Origin: an uncultured bacterium
Lineage (GTDB): Bacteria > Zixibacteria > MSB-5A5 > CAIYYT01
DNA length: 39,028 bases
Assembly (NCBI GenBank): GCA_903930455.1
Contig: CAIYYT010000083.1
Coordinates: 1 to 39,028 of the forward strand
Reading direction: 5' to 3'
In this document: piece by piece, positions 28,315-37,655 of the stretch
Layout of the letters: each line of letters starts with the position of its first letter
How positions within the stretch are numbered: the first letter of the stretch is position 1
The notes under the pieces: generated by a model
The model's database searches: none
Seen by the model: only the letters and a program-made list of their open reading frames with translations
Told to the model about the DNA's origin: nothing
Position numbers and translations under genes: made by a program

Positions 28315-29052
28315 CTATTCCCAGCGAAAGGTCTTGGCGGATACGACCAATCCAACCACCATCATGACCACAAGGACTGCTACTTCCTTGAGATGATCGC
28401 TCCAAGGTTCGCCGAGCCAGAGTCCGGTGAGGAGATTGACGACGTGAGTGAGCGGGAGGATTTGGCCATAGGTGCGAACCGCTTCCGGCAATACCCATTT
28501 GGGAATGGCTGCGCCCGAAAGAAACAGCATCGGATAGTAGAGCGCCATCGCCATGACCTGCGCACTGCGAGCGGTTCTGGCGATGCTTGCCAGCACAAAG
28601 CCCAACGCAAAGAAGCTGCAACTTGATAGCAGAAAACCGAGAATCACGGAGAGCACATTGCCATTGAAGCGCAGTCCGTACGTGATCTTCGCGGCGATGA
28701 GCAGAAGCACCATGCCGAGGGTGGTCATGATGAACAGTACGAGCACCTGCGACGTGAGTATGGCTGTTGGGGTCAAAGGCGTGGTGTGAAATCGGCGCAA
28801 AACACCCAACTCGCGGGCCGCCGAGATCGAGATCGTCAGCGACACTAACCCGGTTGTGGCGATGATCATTGCCGTGTACGCCGGTACGGACAAGTCAACG
28901 ATGCCGAGGCCGGAGTATTGCGGCTTGTTGCCGAAGACGCCGCCGAAGATAAAGAGCATCATCAGGGGGAAGACGAGTGTAAAGAAAGCTGCCGACGGTT
29001 CGCGCAGGAAGAGTTTGAACTCGATAGAAGCCAGTTTCCAGAATCCGCGCAT
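28315..29052 (-). CDS. ABC-2 type transporter permease
   Basis: 245 aa; FKLFLREPSAAFFTLVFPLMMLFIFGGVFG, ELGVLRRFHTTPLTPTAILTSQVL, YPMLFLSGAAIPKWVLPE. Confidence 0.92.
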   Translation of the reverse strand: MRGFWKLASIEFKLFLREPSAAFFTLVFPLMMLFIFGGVFGNKPQYSGLGIVDLSVPAYTAMIIATTGLVSLTISISAARELGVLRRFHTTPLTPTAILTSQVLVLFIMTTLGMVLLLIAAKITYGLRFNGNVLSVILGFLLSSCSFFALGFVLASIARTARSAQVMAMALYYPMLFLSGAAIPKWVLPEAVRTYGQILPLTHVVNLLTGLWLGEPWSDHLKEVAVLVVMMVVGLVVSAKTFRWE

Positions 29053-29056
29053 TGTG

Positions 29057-29977
29057 TCAATCCTTCATTTCGTGGCCGGTCACAGCCAGAAAAACGTCTT
29101 CGAGATTCGGTTGTTCGGTGCGTAAGTCGGAAAAACGTATCCCCTCTTTTGCCAGAGCTGTGACGACTTCAACAACTAGCATCTCGCCCTTGCCCTGGAC
29201 CAAAACGCGGTCGCCGTTCTGCTCGACGAGAGTGACTCCCGACAAGCTGCGGCAACAGGCGATGTCGTGCGGCTCTTTCAGCGTAAACACGACCCGGCTT
29301 TCGACACCGAGCGATTGAATCAGATTCTCCGGCGTGTCGAGAGCGATGATTCTACCCTTGTCCATGATGGCTACGCGGTCGCAGAGACGTTCGGCTTCGT
29401 CCATAAAATGGGTTGTGAGGAAGATCGTCTTGCCATCGTCACGCACCGAGCGAATTAGGTCCCACATGGCACGGCGCGCCTGCGGGTCGAGGCCGGTGGT
29501 GAGTTCATCGAAGAAGACCAACTGTGGGTCGTTGATCAGAGCCAGTGCGATTTGCAGCCGCTGTTTCTGGCCGCCGGAAAGACGGGCGAAAGCAGCGTTG
29601 CGCTTTTCGGTCAGACCCAATTGCTCGAGCAGTTTTTCCCAGTCGAGTGGTGATTCGTAAAACGAGGCAAACAGATCGAGCGCTTCCCAGACCTTAAGAC
29701 GTGGCTGCAATTGTGATTCCTGCAATTGCACACCGACTTTGCGCCTGATGTCGTGGATCTCCTTCTGTGGATCAGCGCCAAACACACGGATCGAACCACG
29801 ATCCTGTTGTCGCAAACCCTCGATGCATTCGATGGACGTGGTCTTGCCGGCGCCATTGGTACCGACCATGCCGAAGATTTCCCCTTGGTAGACTTCAAAG
29901 GATACATCGTCCACCGCAACGGTAGGACCATAGACCTTACGCAGGTGCTCGACTTGGATGACGGGTTCACTCACCAT
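29057..29977 (-). CDS. ABC transporter ATP-binding protein
   Basis: 306 aa; Walker A GTNGAGKTT, signature LSGGQKQRLQIALAL, Walker B LVFFDELTTGLD. Confidence 0.95.
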   Translation of the reverse strand: MVSEPVIQVEHLRKVYGPTVAVDDVSFEVYQGEIFGMVGTNGAGKTTSIECIEGLRQQDRGSIRVFGADPQKEIHDIRRKVGVQLQESQLQPRLKVWEALDLFASFYESPLDWEKLLEQLGLTEKRNAAFARLSGGQKQRLQIALALINDPQLVFFDELTTGLDPQARRAMWDLIRSVRDDGKTIFLTTHFMDEAERLCDRVAIMDKGRIIALDTPENLIQSLGVESRVVFTLKEPHDIACCRSLSGVTLVEQNGDRVLVQGKGEMLVVEVVTALAKEGIRFSDLRTEQPNLEDVFLAVTGHEMKD

Positions 29978-30073
29978 TTTGAATATACGTATTGCTTTTG
30001 TAATAGTTACCGAAACCGCAATGCTCCCTGCCCCTAAGATTGACGTAGTTGATGGCTGGTTACAATTGAGGAG

Positions 30074-31717
30074 CTACAGTTCCCGTTGCAGCAGCATCAG
30101 AGTAATATCGTCGCTACGGGGGGCGTCGCCGACGAAGTTGGAGACGTCGTTGATCAGGGCAGTCGCGAAAACATCAGGGGGTTCGGCACGATGGTCGACG
30201 GTGAATTTTTCGAGGCGTTCGTCGGAGTAGAAATCTTCAGTGCCATTGATTGCTTCGGGAATGCCATCGGTAAAAGCCAACAAACGATCGCCAGCAGCAA
30301 GCGTGACAGTCCGAGATTCCCAACCTACACCATCAAACACGCCGATCGGCATGCCAGTGGCTTCGATATATTCGATTGTGCCGTCGCTGCGCACCAAGAG
30401 CGGCGAATTGTGGCCGGCATTGACATACGTGAGTGTGTGGTTATTAGCATCGAGCACCGCCAGAAAGAGAGTCGCAAAATCGCCGGAGCGGCTGGAGCCA
30501 TGCAGTTGTTCGTTGACCCTCGTTGTCGCTTCGGCAACATCGAAATCGAAATTGCCCCGCAACATGCGAAACGCCGACAAAATGTTGGACGCCAACAGCG
30601 CGGCGCCCATGCCTTTGCCGGAGACATCGGCCAGCAGGATCAGCACTCGGCCATCTCGCAGTAGAGCGGCGTCATAAAGATCCCCACCAACCATTTTGCA
30701 CTGCATCTGGAACGCATGGAAAGCGTACCCGGGAACCACTGGCAGCACCTTGGGCATCAGTTCCTCCTGAATCTGCGAGGCAATGCGCAGCTCGGATTCA
30801 AGAGCTTCTTTCTCCTGACGCTCTTTAAGCAGACCTTGGTTGATGATCTTAGCGGCAAGGATATTGCCAAAGGTGGCTGTGATTTTGAGAGACTCCTCGT
30901 CAAAACGTTGCCACGGGTCGGCCGTATCGGCATAGAGAATTCCCAGCACCTTTTGTTCATTGATCAATGGCACGGCCATGGCCGAACGAATTCCGGAGAC
31001 GACAATTGATTCCTGTTTGGCGAAGCGTTCATCAGAGATCAAATCGGAAAAGAGTACGGCCATTTTTTTATCGAGTACTTCTCGCACGATAGAACGTGGG
31101 ATCGCAAACGAATCGGAACCCTTCTGATCGGACAACCGGTAAGTCGCCAAAGTGAGGGTCTCGCTCCCTTCACGCGCCAAAAACACTGCGGCACGCTCGG
31201 CATGCACGATATCCTGCAGCAGAGCAAGGGATTCACTGAACATTTCATCAGCGCTCTGCGGCAAGATTAGCATTTTGGCCATGTCAGAAATCGCCTTGAA
31301 AATCCTCGGGTTGGTGTAGTCCTTCAGCGCCAACGGCTGCAGGGCTTCATCAATCGGCAGCGAGGACATTGACGTGTGGCTCTCGGCCTCATCAGTCACG
31401 GCAACTACCGGTTCAGGAATGGCTGTCTCGCTTGATGAGATCAAGAAACCAACGGTGCCAAAGGTGATCGCATCCCCGACCTTGACATCAACCGAGCCGG
31501 TGATCTTGCGATCATTGACCAGCGTGCCGTTAAGGCTGGCCAGATCAGTGAGCCGAATCTTGCCGTTTGCGGCAATATCAAGCTGCGCGTGCCGTCGCGA
31601 CACGGTGACATCATTGACCATCAAATCGGCAGGGGGAACCCGTCCGATGACATAGGTACCGGGTTGGAGTTGCCAATCGTGGCGATTGCCGTGCTGTGGA
31701 CTTGATAAGCGATACAT
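30074..31717 (-). CDS. FHA-GAF-PP2C (SpoIIE/RsbU-like) protein phosphatase
   Basis: 547 aa; FHA VIGRVPPADLMVNDVTVSRRHAQLDI...LNGTLVND; GAF FSESLALLQDIVHAERAAVFL; SpoIIE GGDLYDAALLRDGRVLILLADVSGKGMGAALLAS, DRLLAFTDGIPEA. Confidence 0.92.
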   Translation of the reverse strand: MYRLSSPQHGNRHDWQLQPGTYVIGRVPPADLMVNDVTVSRRHAQLDIAANGKIRLTDLASLNGTLVNDRKITGSVDVKVGDAITFGTVGFLISSSETAIPEPVVAVTDEAESHTSMSSLPIDEALQPLALKDYTNPRIFKAISDMAKMLILPQSADEMFSESLALLQDIVHAERAAVFLAREGSETLTLATYRLSDQKGSDSFAIPRSIVREVLDKKMAVLFSDLISDERFAKQESIVVSGIRSAMAVPLINEQKVLGILYADTADPWQRFDEESLKITATFGNILAAKIINQGLLKERQEKEALESELRIASQIQEELMPKVLPVVPGYAFHAFQMQCKMVGGDLYDAALLRDGRVLILLADVSGKGMGAALLASNILSAFRMLRGNFDFDVAEATTRVNEQLHGSSRSGDFATLFLAVLDANNHTLTYVNAGHNSPLLVRSDGTIEYIEATGMPIGVFDGVGWESRTVTLAAGDRLLAFTDGIPEAINGTEDFYSDERLEKFTVDHRAEPPDVFATALINDVSNFVGDAPRSDDITLMLLQREL

Positions 31718-31752
31718 CTTCAGGATTCTACGTTATTAACCATCGATTTCGT

Positions 31753-32235
31753 TTAACCAACTTGCTTTCGAGTTCTGCTCATATACTTCATCGGCAAAGC
31801 TCGGGACACTCCTTTGAGATGTCGCCACGTCACGCCGAGAATGGCCAACAAGTATCCGAACAGAGTGCCGTAACCGCCCATGTGGATTTTGAGATGAACA
31901 CTTTCGGGACCGAGGCGGAAAAAAAGTATTCTCTTGCCACCTGCGATCGCAACACAACCATAGATGATAACTCCCCAGGCAATGACTGTTGCGGCAATTG
32001 TGACCGGCTTGAGCAAAGCGAGGCGCTTCAGTTTGCGAAACAGGAAGAACGCTCCGAAGATCGCCAGGGACATTAGCAGAACAATCCAATAGATGCCGCC
32101 AAAATCCAACCCAGAGTAGCTTGACCTACCGAGGCACGAAATTTGAATCCAAGGCAGAAAGAAGCTGATAAATGCAATGGCGGCTCCAGCGGGAGTGAGG
32201 AATATCAGGCGATTGTCAGCATCCTTGTTGTCCAT
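31753..32235 (-). CDS. Hypothetical membrane protein, about 4 TM segments
   Basis: 160 aa with hydrophobic stretches IAFISFFLPWIQISCL, IYWIVLLMSLAIFGAFFLF, TIAATVIAWGVIIYGCVAIAG. Confidence 0.65.
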   Translation of the reverse strand: MDNKDADNRLIFLTPAGAAIAFISFFLPWIQISCLGRSSYSGLDFGGIYWIVLLMSLAIFGAFFLFRKLKRLALLKPVTIAATVIAWGVIIYGCVAIAGGKRILFFRLGPESVHLKIHMGGYGTLFGYLLAILGVTWRHLKGVSRALPMKYMSRTRKQVG

Positions 32236-32314
32236 ACAGGCGAGTAATAAGCGGATTTGTGGATGGATGTCAAGGGAAGCAATTTGTGCGCAGCCTGCAT
32301 GGACTGTCGGAGAA

Positions 32315-32686
32315 TCACGACTTCGGGCGGTTGACCTGCCTTATCAACTTCCCTACGCCTGACCATTTTACCCACCGTTTTTCCGAGAGCAACATTGAAA
32401 TTACGATGATCGGAATTACGACATAAGCTCCGCCGATGCAGATGCCGACGATCGCTTTGGTCTCGGGCGCCCAAGGCATAAAGAGCAGGAGCGCTATCGG
32501 GATTAGCAGGAAACCGCAACCAAGCACAACCACAAAGAAGAACAGCAGCATCACCGCGATGACAAAGCGCCGAGTGCCCTGAAGTACTTTCAAGTAAGCG
32601 ATGGCTGCTTCAATTTTAAGCAGGTCCACAATAGTCCGGACATAGGATTCGAACAAGTCTCTGACAAAATTCGGGATAGAAATCAT
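32315..32686 (-). CDS. Holin/YqjE-like inner membrane protein
   Basis: 123 aa; IVDLLKIEAAIAYLKVLQGTRRFVIAVMLLFFFVVVLGCGFLLIPIALLLF; next to a YqjD/DUF883-like gene. Confidence 0.6.
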   Translation of the reverse strand: MISIPNFVRDLFESYVRTIVDLLKIEAAIAYLKVLQGTRRFVIAVMLLFFFVVVLGCGFLLIPIALLLFMPWAPETKAIVGICIGGAYVVIPIIVISMLLSEKRWVKWSGVGKLIRQVNRPKS

Positions 32687-32753
32687 CTTATTCTCTCATT
32701 GGGATTCAAGAACGGCGGATGACTCCATCCGCCGTTCACAAATCGGTTGCGAC

Positions 32754-33068
32754 CTAGCACTTCTTTGATCTACCCAGGAAATAGCCGAGAATCAAAAATC
32801 CCAGCGCCGTGCCGCCGAGATACGGCCACGGATTTTTGTGAACGCTTTCATCAACCTCGGACGCCAATTCCTTGGCTTTCTCCGTGCCACGGTGATAGGT
32901 CTCGACAACATCATGTTGCAGTTTGCCGGCAACACCGCCGATGGCCGAACGCAATTCACCATACTTGTTCGAGACTATTCCTTGCAGTTCCACTTTCTTG
33001 TCGCGCGCCACTTCATTGAGCAATTCGAGCGCTTCATTGATCCGCTTGTCATCAAATCTGTCCGTCAT
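32754..33068 (-). CDS. YqjD/ElaB/DUF883-like membrane-anchored protein
   Basis: MTDRFDDKRINEALELLNEVARDKKVELQGIVSNKYGEL...SEVDESVHKNPWPYLGGTALGFLILGYFLGRSKKC; AGGAGG before ATG at 33068. Confidence 0.8.
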   Translation of the reverse strand: MTDRFDDKRINEALELLNEVARDKKVELQGIVSNKYGELRSAIGGVAGKLQHDVVETYHRGTEKAKELASEVDESVHKNPWPYLGGTALGFLILGYFLGRSKKC

Positions 33069-33420
33069 GGTTCCCTCCTGTATACTTCTATGTTCGTCAA
33101 TCATCCGTTTATTATTTACTTCCTATACTATATACACCCAGGGATACGCCGAAAAGCAAGAAAAGTTTTAAGGGGGATAGGTGGAGGAGTGCCACGACGG
33201 AGAAGAGATTGCCCTCGCGGGAGATTCAAAAACCTGTGGGAGGGATCTTGGTTACAAAATTACCGAGTTTTTCAATATGTGATTGCGTCAAGACAATAAG
33301 ATCGATACCTAATGCTTTGATGCTGTCCTAATCCCCTGAGTCAAACGGACAACTCGGCGCGGGCGCCAGATTTTACCTGCTGCCGGTAAGCATTGTGGAA
33401 ATGTCGGGGAGGCGATCACG

Positions 33421-34122
33421 ATGAACGGTGATGCGTATGAACATGCCCTGAAGCTATTGCGTTTGGCACTGGGCGACTCTCAAGCTTTGTTTCGTGAAGG
33501 ACAATGGGAAGCGATCTTCCAACTGGTTTATCGCAAGTCTCGACTGCTGGTGGTGGAGCGCACCGGCTGGGGGAAAAGCATCGTCTATTTTCTGGCAACG
33601 CGTTTGTTGCGGGACGATGGCAGTGGCGCCACGATACTCGTCTCTCCTCTGTTAGCGCTAATGCGTAACCAGATTCTGGCGGCGGAACGGATGGGTCTGC
33701 GAGCCGCTACAATCAATTCGAGCAATGTTGACGAATGGGGTCAAGTGCAGCAGGAACTGGCTGCCGGCAGAATTGATATCCTGCTGGTCTCCCCGGAGCG
33801 CCTTGCCAATGACAGCTTTTGCATACGGGTGCTGGCGCCACTGGCAAGCAAGGCGGGTCTTTTTGTTGTCGACGAGGCGCATTGTATATCGGATTGGGGG
33901 CATGACTTTCGACCCGATTATCGACGGATTCAGCAAGTGCTAAAAGCTATGCCGCTGAGTATTCCGATTTTGGCAACAACGGCAACGGCCAACAACCGGG
34001 TGGTAGAGGACATAATCACTCAGTTGGCATCCGGTCTGGTGATCCAACGCGGGCCCCTGGAACGTGAAAGCCTTCGTCTGCAAAACATTGTTCTTCCCAG
34101 TCAGGCGATGCGTTTGGCATAG
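33421..34122 (+). CDS. RecQ-family helicase, N-terminal helicase domain (ORF ended by an in-frame TAG)
   Basis: Walker A ERTGWGKSIVYFLATRLL; VVDEAHCISDWGHDFRPDYRRI; ILATTATANNRVVEDI; RBS GGGGAGG. The same frame continues past TAG as LAEHLPPLPGSGIIYTLTIEDARRVAKWLQ. Confidence 0.9.
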   Translation: MNGDAYEHALKLLRLALGDSQALFREGQWEAIFQLVYRKSRLLVVERTGWGKSIVYFLATRLLRDDGSGATILVSPLLALMRNQILAAERMGLRAATINSSNVDEWGQVQQELAAGRIDILLVSPERLANDSFCIRVLAPLASKAGLFVVDEAHCISDWGHDFRPDYRRIQQVLKAMPLSIPILATTATANNRVVEDIITQLASGLVIQRGPLERESLRLQNIVLPSQAMRLA

Positions 34123-34194
34123 CTCGCCGAGCACCTACCGCCGCTCCCCGGTAGCGGTATCATCTATACGCTTACGATCGAGGATGCTCGCCGG

Positions 34195-35514
34195 GTGGCA
34201 AAATGGCTGCAAATGCGGCACATCAACGCTCATGCTTACTGGAGCGCGCTGGAGACCGAACAGCGGAAGGAGTTGGAACAACAGTTGCTGGATAACGAAA
34301 TCAAAGCGCTGGTAGCGACATCGGCTTTGGGAATGGGTTTTGACAAGCCGGATATTGGTTTTGTAATTCACTTTCAACGTCCCGGCTCGGCCATACACTA
34401 CTACCAGCAAGTGGGACGCGCCGGGCGGGCCGTGCAATTGGCGTTTGGAATCTTGCTTTGTGGCGCCGAGGATGACGAGATCACCGACTACTTTATCCGC
34501 TCGGCGATGCCCTCCGTCGAGCATGTAGGACAGGTGCTGGACGCTCTAAAACGTGCTTCACTCGGACTGAACATTTCCGAAATTGAGACTCAGGTCAATA
34601 TCCGTCGCAGCGAAATTGATAAAGTCCTATCACTATTGGCGGTGGAGTCGCCGGCACCGATCGTGAAGATCGATACCCGTTGGCACCTTCAAGAAGTGAA
34701 GTACTGTTACGATACTTTGCGTGCGGCGCAACTGCTGCAGACTAAGCGAGCCGAACAGACACGGATGCGCGAGTATATGCATACACAAGAGTGCTTGATG
34801 GCGTTTCTGAAACGGGAACTGGACGATCCCGACACGCGTCCCTGCGGGCGGTGCGCAAACTGCATTGGGCAACCGCTCCTGTCCGAGAGTTGCTCTGAAA
34901 CACTCGTGACTGAGGCACTGCGATTTCTGCAACACTGCCATCGGCGGATCGAACCTCGCAAACGCTGGCCGATCGGCGCCTTCGTTGAACACGATTTCAG
35001 AGGTTCCATCTCCGCCACACTGAACATGGAAGAAGGACGGGCCCTGTGCCGCTGGGGAGATGCCGGTTGGGGTGAGAAAGTGCGGCGTGGCAAACAACAG
35101 GACTGTCACTTTGATGACGAATTGGTAAACGCCTCTTTTGACCTGATCCGCATAAGCTGGCAACCGAGGCCGTTTCCCAAATGGGTCACGTGCGTTCCGT
35201 CGCTTAACAACCGTACGTTGGTACCGGATTTCGCACAACGGTTAGCGCGCGAATTGCGGTTGCCATTTGTTCCATGTATTGTTAAGGCACATCCGACGGA
35301 AGCGCAGAAGATTCGCAGCAACAGCTTTCAGCAGGCTCGCAATCTTGACGGCGCTTTCGCAATCGATGACACACTTGTAAAACACGAACCCGTATTGTTA
35401 GTTGATGACATGGTTGACTCCCGCTGGACGATGACGGTGGTGGCGGCGCTTCTGCGACAAGCAGGCAGCGGTCCGGTCTTCCCGTTTGCGTTAGCGGTTA
35501 CCACGTCGGAGTAA
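34195..35514 (+). CDS. RecQ-family helicase C-terminal lobe, Zn-binding region and phosphoribosyltransferase-like C-terminal domain
   Basis: LVATSALGMGFDKPDIGFVIHFQRPGSAIHYYQQVGRAGR; PCGRCANC; C-terminal PRPP-loop-like VLLVDDMVDSRWTMTVVAALLRQAG. Same frame as 33421..34122. Confidence 0.88.
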   Translation: MAKWLQMRHINAHAYWSALETEQRKELEQQLLDNEIKALVATSALGMGFDKPDIGFVIHFQRPGSAIHYYQQVGRAGRAVQLAFGILLCGAEDDEITDYFIRSAMPSVEHVGQVLDALKRASLGLNISEIETQVNIRRSEIDKVLSLLAVESPAPIVKIDTRWHLQEVKYCYDTLRAAQLLQTKRAEQTRMREYMHTQECLMAFLKRELDDPDTRPCGRCANCIGQPLLSESCSETLVTEALRFLQHCHRRIEPRKRWPIGAFVEHDFRGSISATLNMEEGRALCRWGDAGWGEKVRRGKQQDCHFDDELVNASFDLIRISWQPRPFPKWVTCVPSLNNRTLVPDFAQRLARELRLPFVPCIVKAHPTEAQKIRSNSFQQARNLDGAFAIDDTLVKHEPVLLVDDMVDSRWTMTVVAALLRQAGSGPVFPFALAVTTSE

Positions 35515-35520
35515 ATATAT

Positions 35521-36546
35521 ATGTCTACTAATGCTTATTCCGTAAGCGAGGAGACGCAAATCGCGCTTCTGCTCTGCTGTGTGTTTGGTAAAGAATCCCG
35601 TGACAAAGCAAAACCGCTCAGCCCCGGCGAGTATAATCGCTTACTGCTCTGGTTGAACGGTCTGGGCTTTAGCCCTGCCCAAATACAGCAGCGAGAAGTT
35701 CGAGCCCAATTGCCGCCCTCGGTCCTGGCAGGGATTACGGATCTTCGCTTGGACACACTGTTATCACGACATTCCGAGTTGACGACAGGGTTGGAACAGT
35801 GGCAAGAATCGGAGATATGGGTCTTGGGGCAAACCGATGCGACTTATCCGCAGCGTTTGCTGGCGCGGCTTGGCAAGGCGACACCTTCCCTGCTGTTCGG
35901 TGTCGGCGAGCAGAGGTTGCTCGACGGCGGCGGACTGGCGGTGGTCGGCTCGCGCGACGCTGATGAGTCGGCACTTGAATTCACGCGCAAAATCGCCTCT
36001 GCCTGTGCGCAAGAGAACATTCAGATTGTTTCGGGGGGCGCTCGCGGCATAGACCGTGAGGCGATGTTGTCGGGTCTTGATGCGGGTAGTTGCGCTGTCG
36101 GCGTATTGGCTGATAGTTTGGGAAAAGAAGCATTCGCGGACAGATATCGGACGCCTCTTGAACAGGGGCGACTAACTCTGGTCACGCCGTTTCGCCCCGA
36201 TGTCGGTTTCAATATCGGCAATGCCATGGGGCGAAACAAATGCATCTATGCCCTTGCCGATTGGTCGCTGGTGGTCTCCGCCGCTGTCGCCGAAGGGGGT
36301 ACTTGGGCTGGTGCAGTAGAAGATCTGAGATATAATTGGACACCGCTCTTCGTGCGCGATGGCGCTGATATCGCCGCAGGTAATCAGCGGCTAATGGAGA
36401 TGGGAGCATTGTCACTTACGTTCGACAGTGGCGATGTGACAGGCACGTTGCGCGAGACACTGGAGTTGGCCAAATTCCGCAAACGCTCTCGTCGACCTGC
36501 TCAGACGAACTTGTTTGCGTCTCCGGATGATGCAGATGAGTGTTGA
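35521..36546 (+). CDS. DprA/Smf-like Rossmann-fold protein
   Basis: 341 aa; TDATYPQRLLARLGKATPSLLFGVGEQRLLDGGGLAVVGSRDADESALEFTRKIA..IVSGGARGIDREAMLSGLDAG...GNAMGRNKCIYALADWSLVVSAAVAEGGTWAG. Confidence 0.9.
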   Translation: MSTNAYSVSEETQIALLLCCVFGKESRDKAKPLSPGEYNRLLLWLNGLGFSPAQIQQREVRAQLPPSVLAGITDLRLDTLLSRHSELTTGLEQWQESEIWVLGQTDATYPQRLLARLGKATPSLLFGVGEQRLLDGGGLAVVGSRDADESALEFTRKIASACAQENIQIVSGGARGIDREAMLSGLDAGSCAVGVLADSLGKEAFADRYRTPLEQGRLTLVTPFRPDVGFNIGNAMGRNKCIYALADWSLVVSAAVAEGGTWAGAVEDLRYNWTPLFVRDGADIAAGNQRLMEMGALSLTFDSGDVTGTLRETLELAKFRKRSRRPAQTNLFASPDDADEC

Positions 36547-36556
36547 CGTGAAGTAG

Positions 36557-36793
36557 TCGCAGAAGCAGGATGCAGCGCATTGGAGAGCGCAGGAATCCGG
36601 GACGAGTCCAGAACAGCTTACGAAAGCTAGAGACTTCCTCCGTAAAGCCCAATGGCACATGGACTTTGTGGCCGCTGAAAACCCGATGGGTTTCCATGCG
36701 TCTCAGGAAACGGCACGAATCCTCGGGGACGCAATTGACTACGCCATGCAGGGATACGTGGCCATTAGCAGCCAAACGGTGGCTTCGCAGTAG
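36557..36793 (+). pseudogene. nrfA: C-terminal remnant of ammonia-forming cytochrome c nitrite reductase (NrfA)
   Basis: Frame reads SQKQDAAHWRAQESGTSPEQLTKARDFLRKAQWHMDFVAAENPMGFHASQETARILGDAIDYAMQGYVAISSQTVASQ*; AQWxxDFVAAENxxGFH is the conserved NrfA C-terminal signature. In-frame TAG at 36554 immediately upstream; no heme-binding part present. Confidence 0.75.
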
Positions 36794-37296
36794 GTTCGGC
36801 AACGTAAGATCGGCTGATTTGAGGTGTGTCTGGCAAGCGGTGAAATTGAACAATTGAGGTAGCAATATCTCCGCTAAATCACAGTATAAAGTGACAAATC
36901 AGACCTGTCCGCCGAAGCAATTATTTGGCAACGAGTTCCAATGCCAGAAAGTGCCGGGCATCAGTCTTTCATTTTTTTCGCAATTGTTACAATTTTTCGC
37001 TTGCATTTTGGAACAATGCATGGTAAACTGCGTTCAGGAATTGAAGGCTGAAGTAGGGTGTTGTCCCAAATTTGAGTTTCCTGCCCCCCTCTCAGATTTG
37101 GCATCCTGTGCTTCGGCCTCTTTTTTTGCCTGCTTGTGCCTGTGCAGATACTATACAGAGTTGATCTCGATACAGTCAAAAAGAGAATGCAAGCTATTCG
37201 TCGGTAGCGGCTTGCCGACCGTATGGGAGCGGGAGCTCGGTGCGTCTGGAACTGGGGAAACGAGCAAAAAAACTGCGGCCGAAACCAAGATTCTTG

Positions 37297-37325
37297 TTGA
37301 CAACGCCTGCCCGTGGGCTTATATT
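37297..37325 (+). promoter_or_regulatory. Strong sigma70-like promoter match
   Basis: TTGACA - 17 nt - TATATT. Confidence 0.45.
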
Positions 37326-37655
37326 CTTCATCGAAGTGAACACAAGGTCTTAGCGATCAAGTTTGTTACTAACCACAGAGACTGGCGAGAATTGACAACG
37401 CTGAGTTTTATTAGTTTAATTGAAGCATAAAGAAACTTGATCATACTTCGTACTTCGTAAACGAAAACTTCCGGATGCGTGTTGAGTCCCAAGTCAAGGC
37501 GCATCGCAGACTCGAACATTTAGACTTAGGTTCTTACCAGTATTAGGCGACGCAGACCTAGATTTGTACGGCGGAGACTGTATAAAGGCCAAACAGCTAC
37601 CGATTAAAGAAGTAACGGTAATGTAACTCTTTTCTCTGAGCAAGGAGGTTGCTTG

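Noticed and set aside
28100-28621. 173 aa minus-strand ORF
   Set aside because: Overlaps the ABC permease in another frame and extends into intergenic DNA; Cys/His/Ser-rich noise.
34120-34122. TAG as pyrrolysine or recoded amber
   Set aside because: TAG ends several normal genes here and no pyl or suppressor genes are visible; nonsense mutation or sequence error is simpler.
36570-36857. 95 aa plus-strand ORF
   Set aside because: Wrong frame over the NrfA C-terminal remnant.
36416-36865. 149 aa minus-strand ORF
   Set aside because: Antisense to the end of the DprA-like gene and to the NrfA remnant, whose match explains the conservation better.
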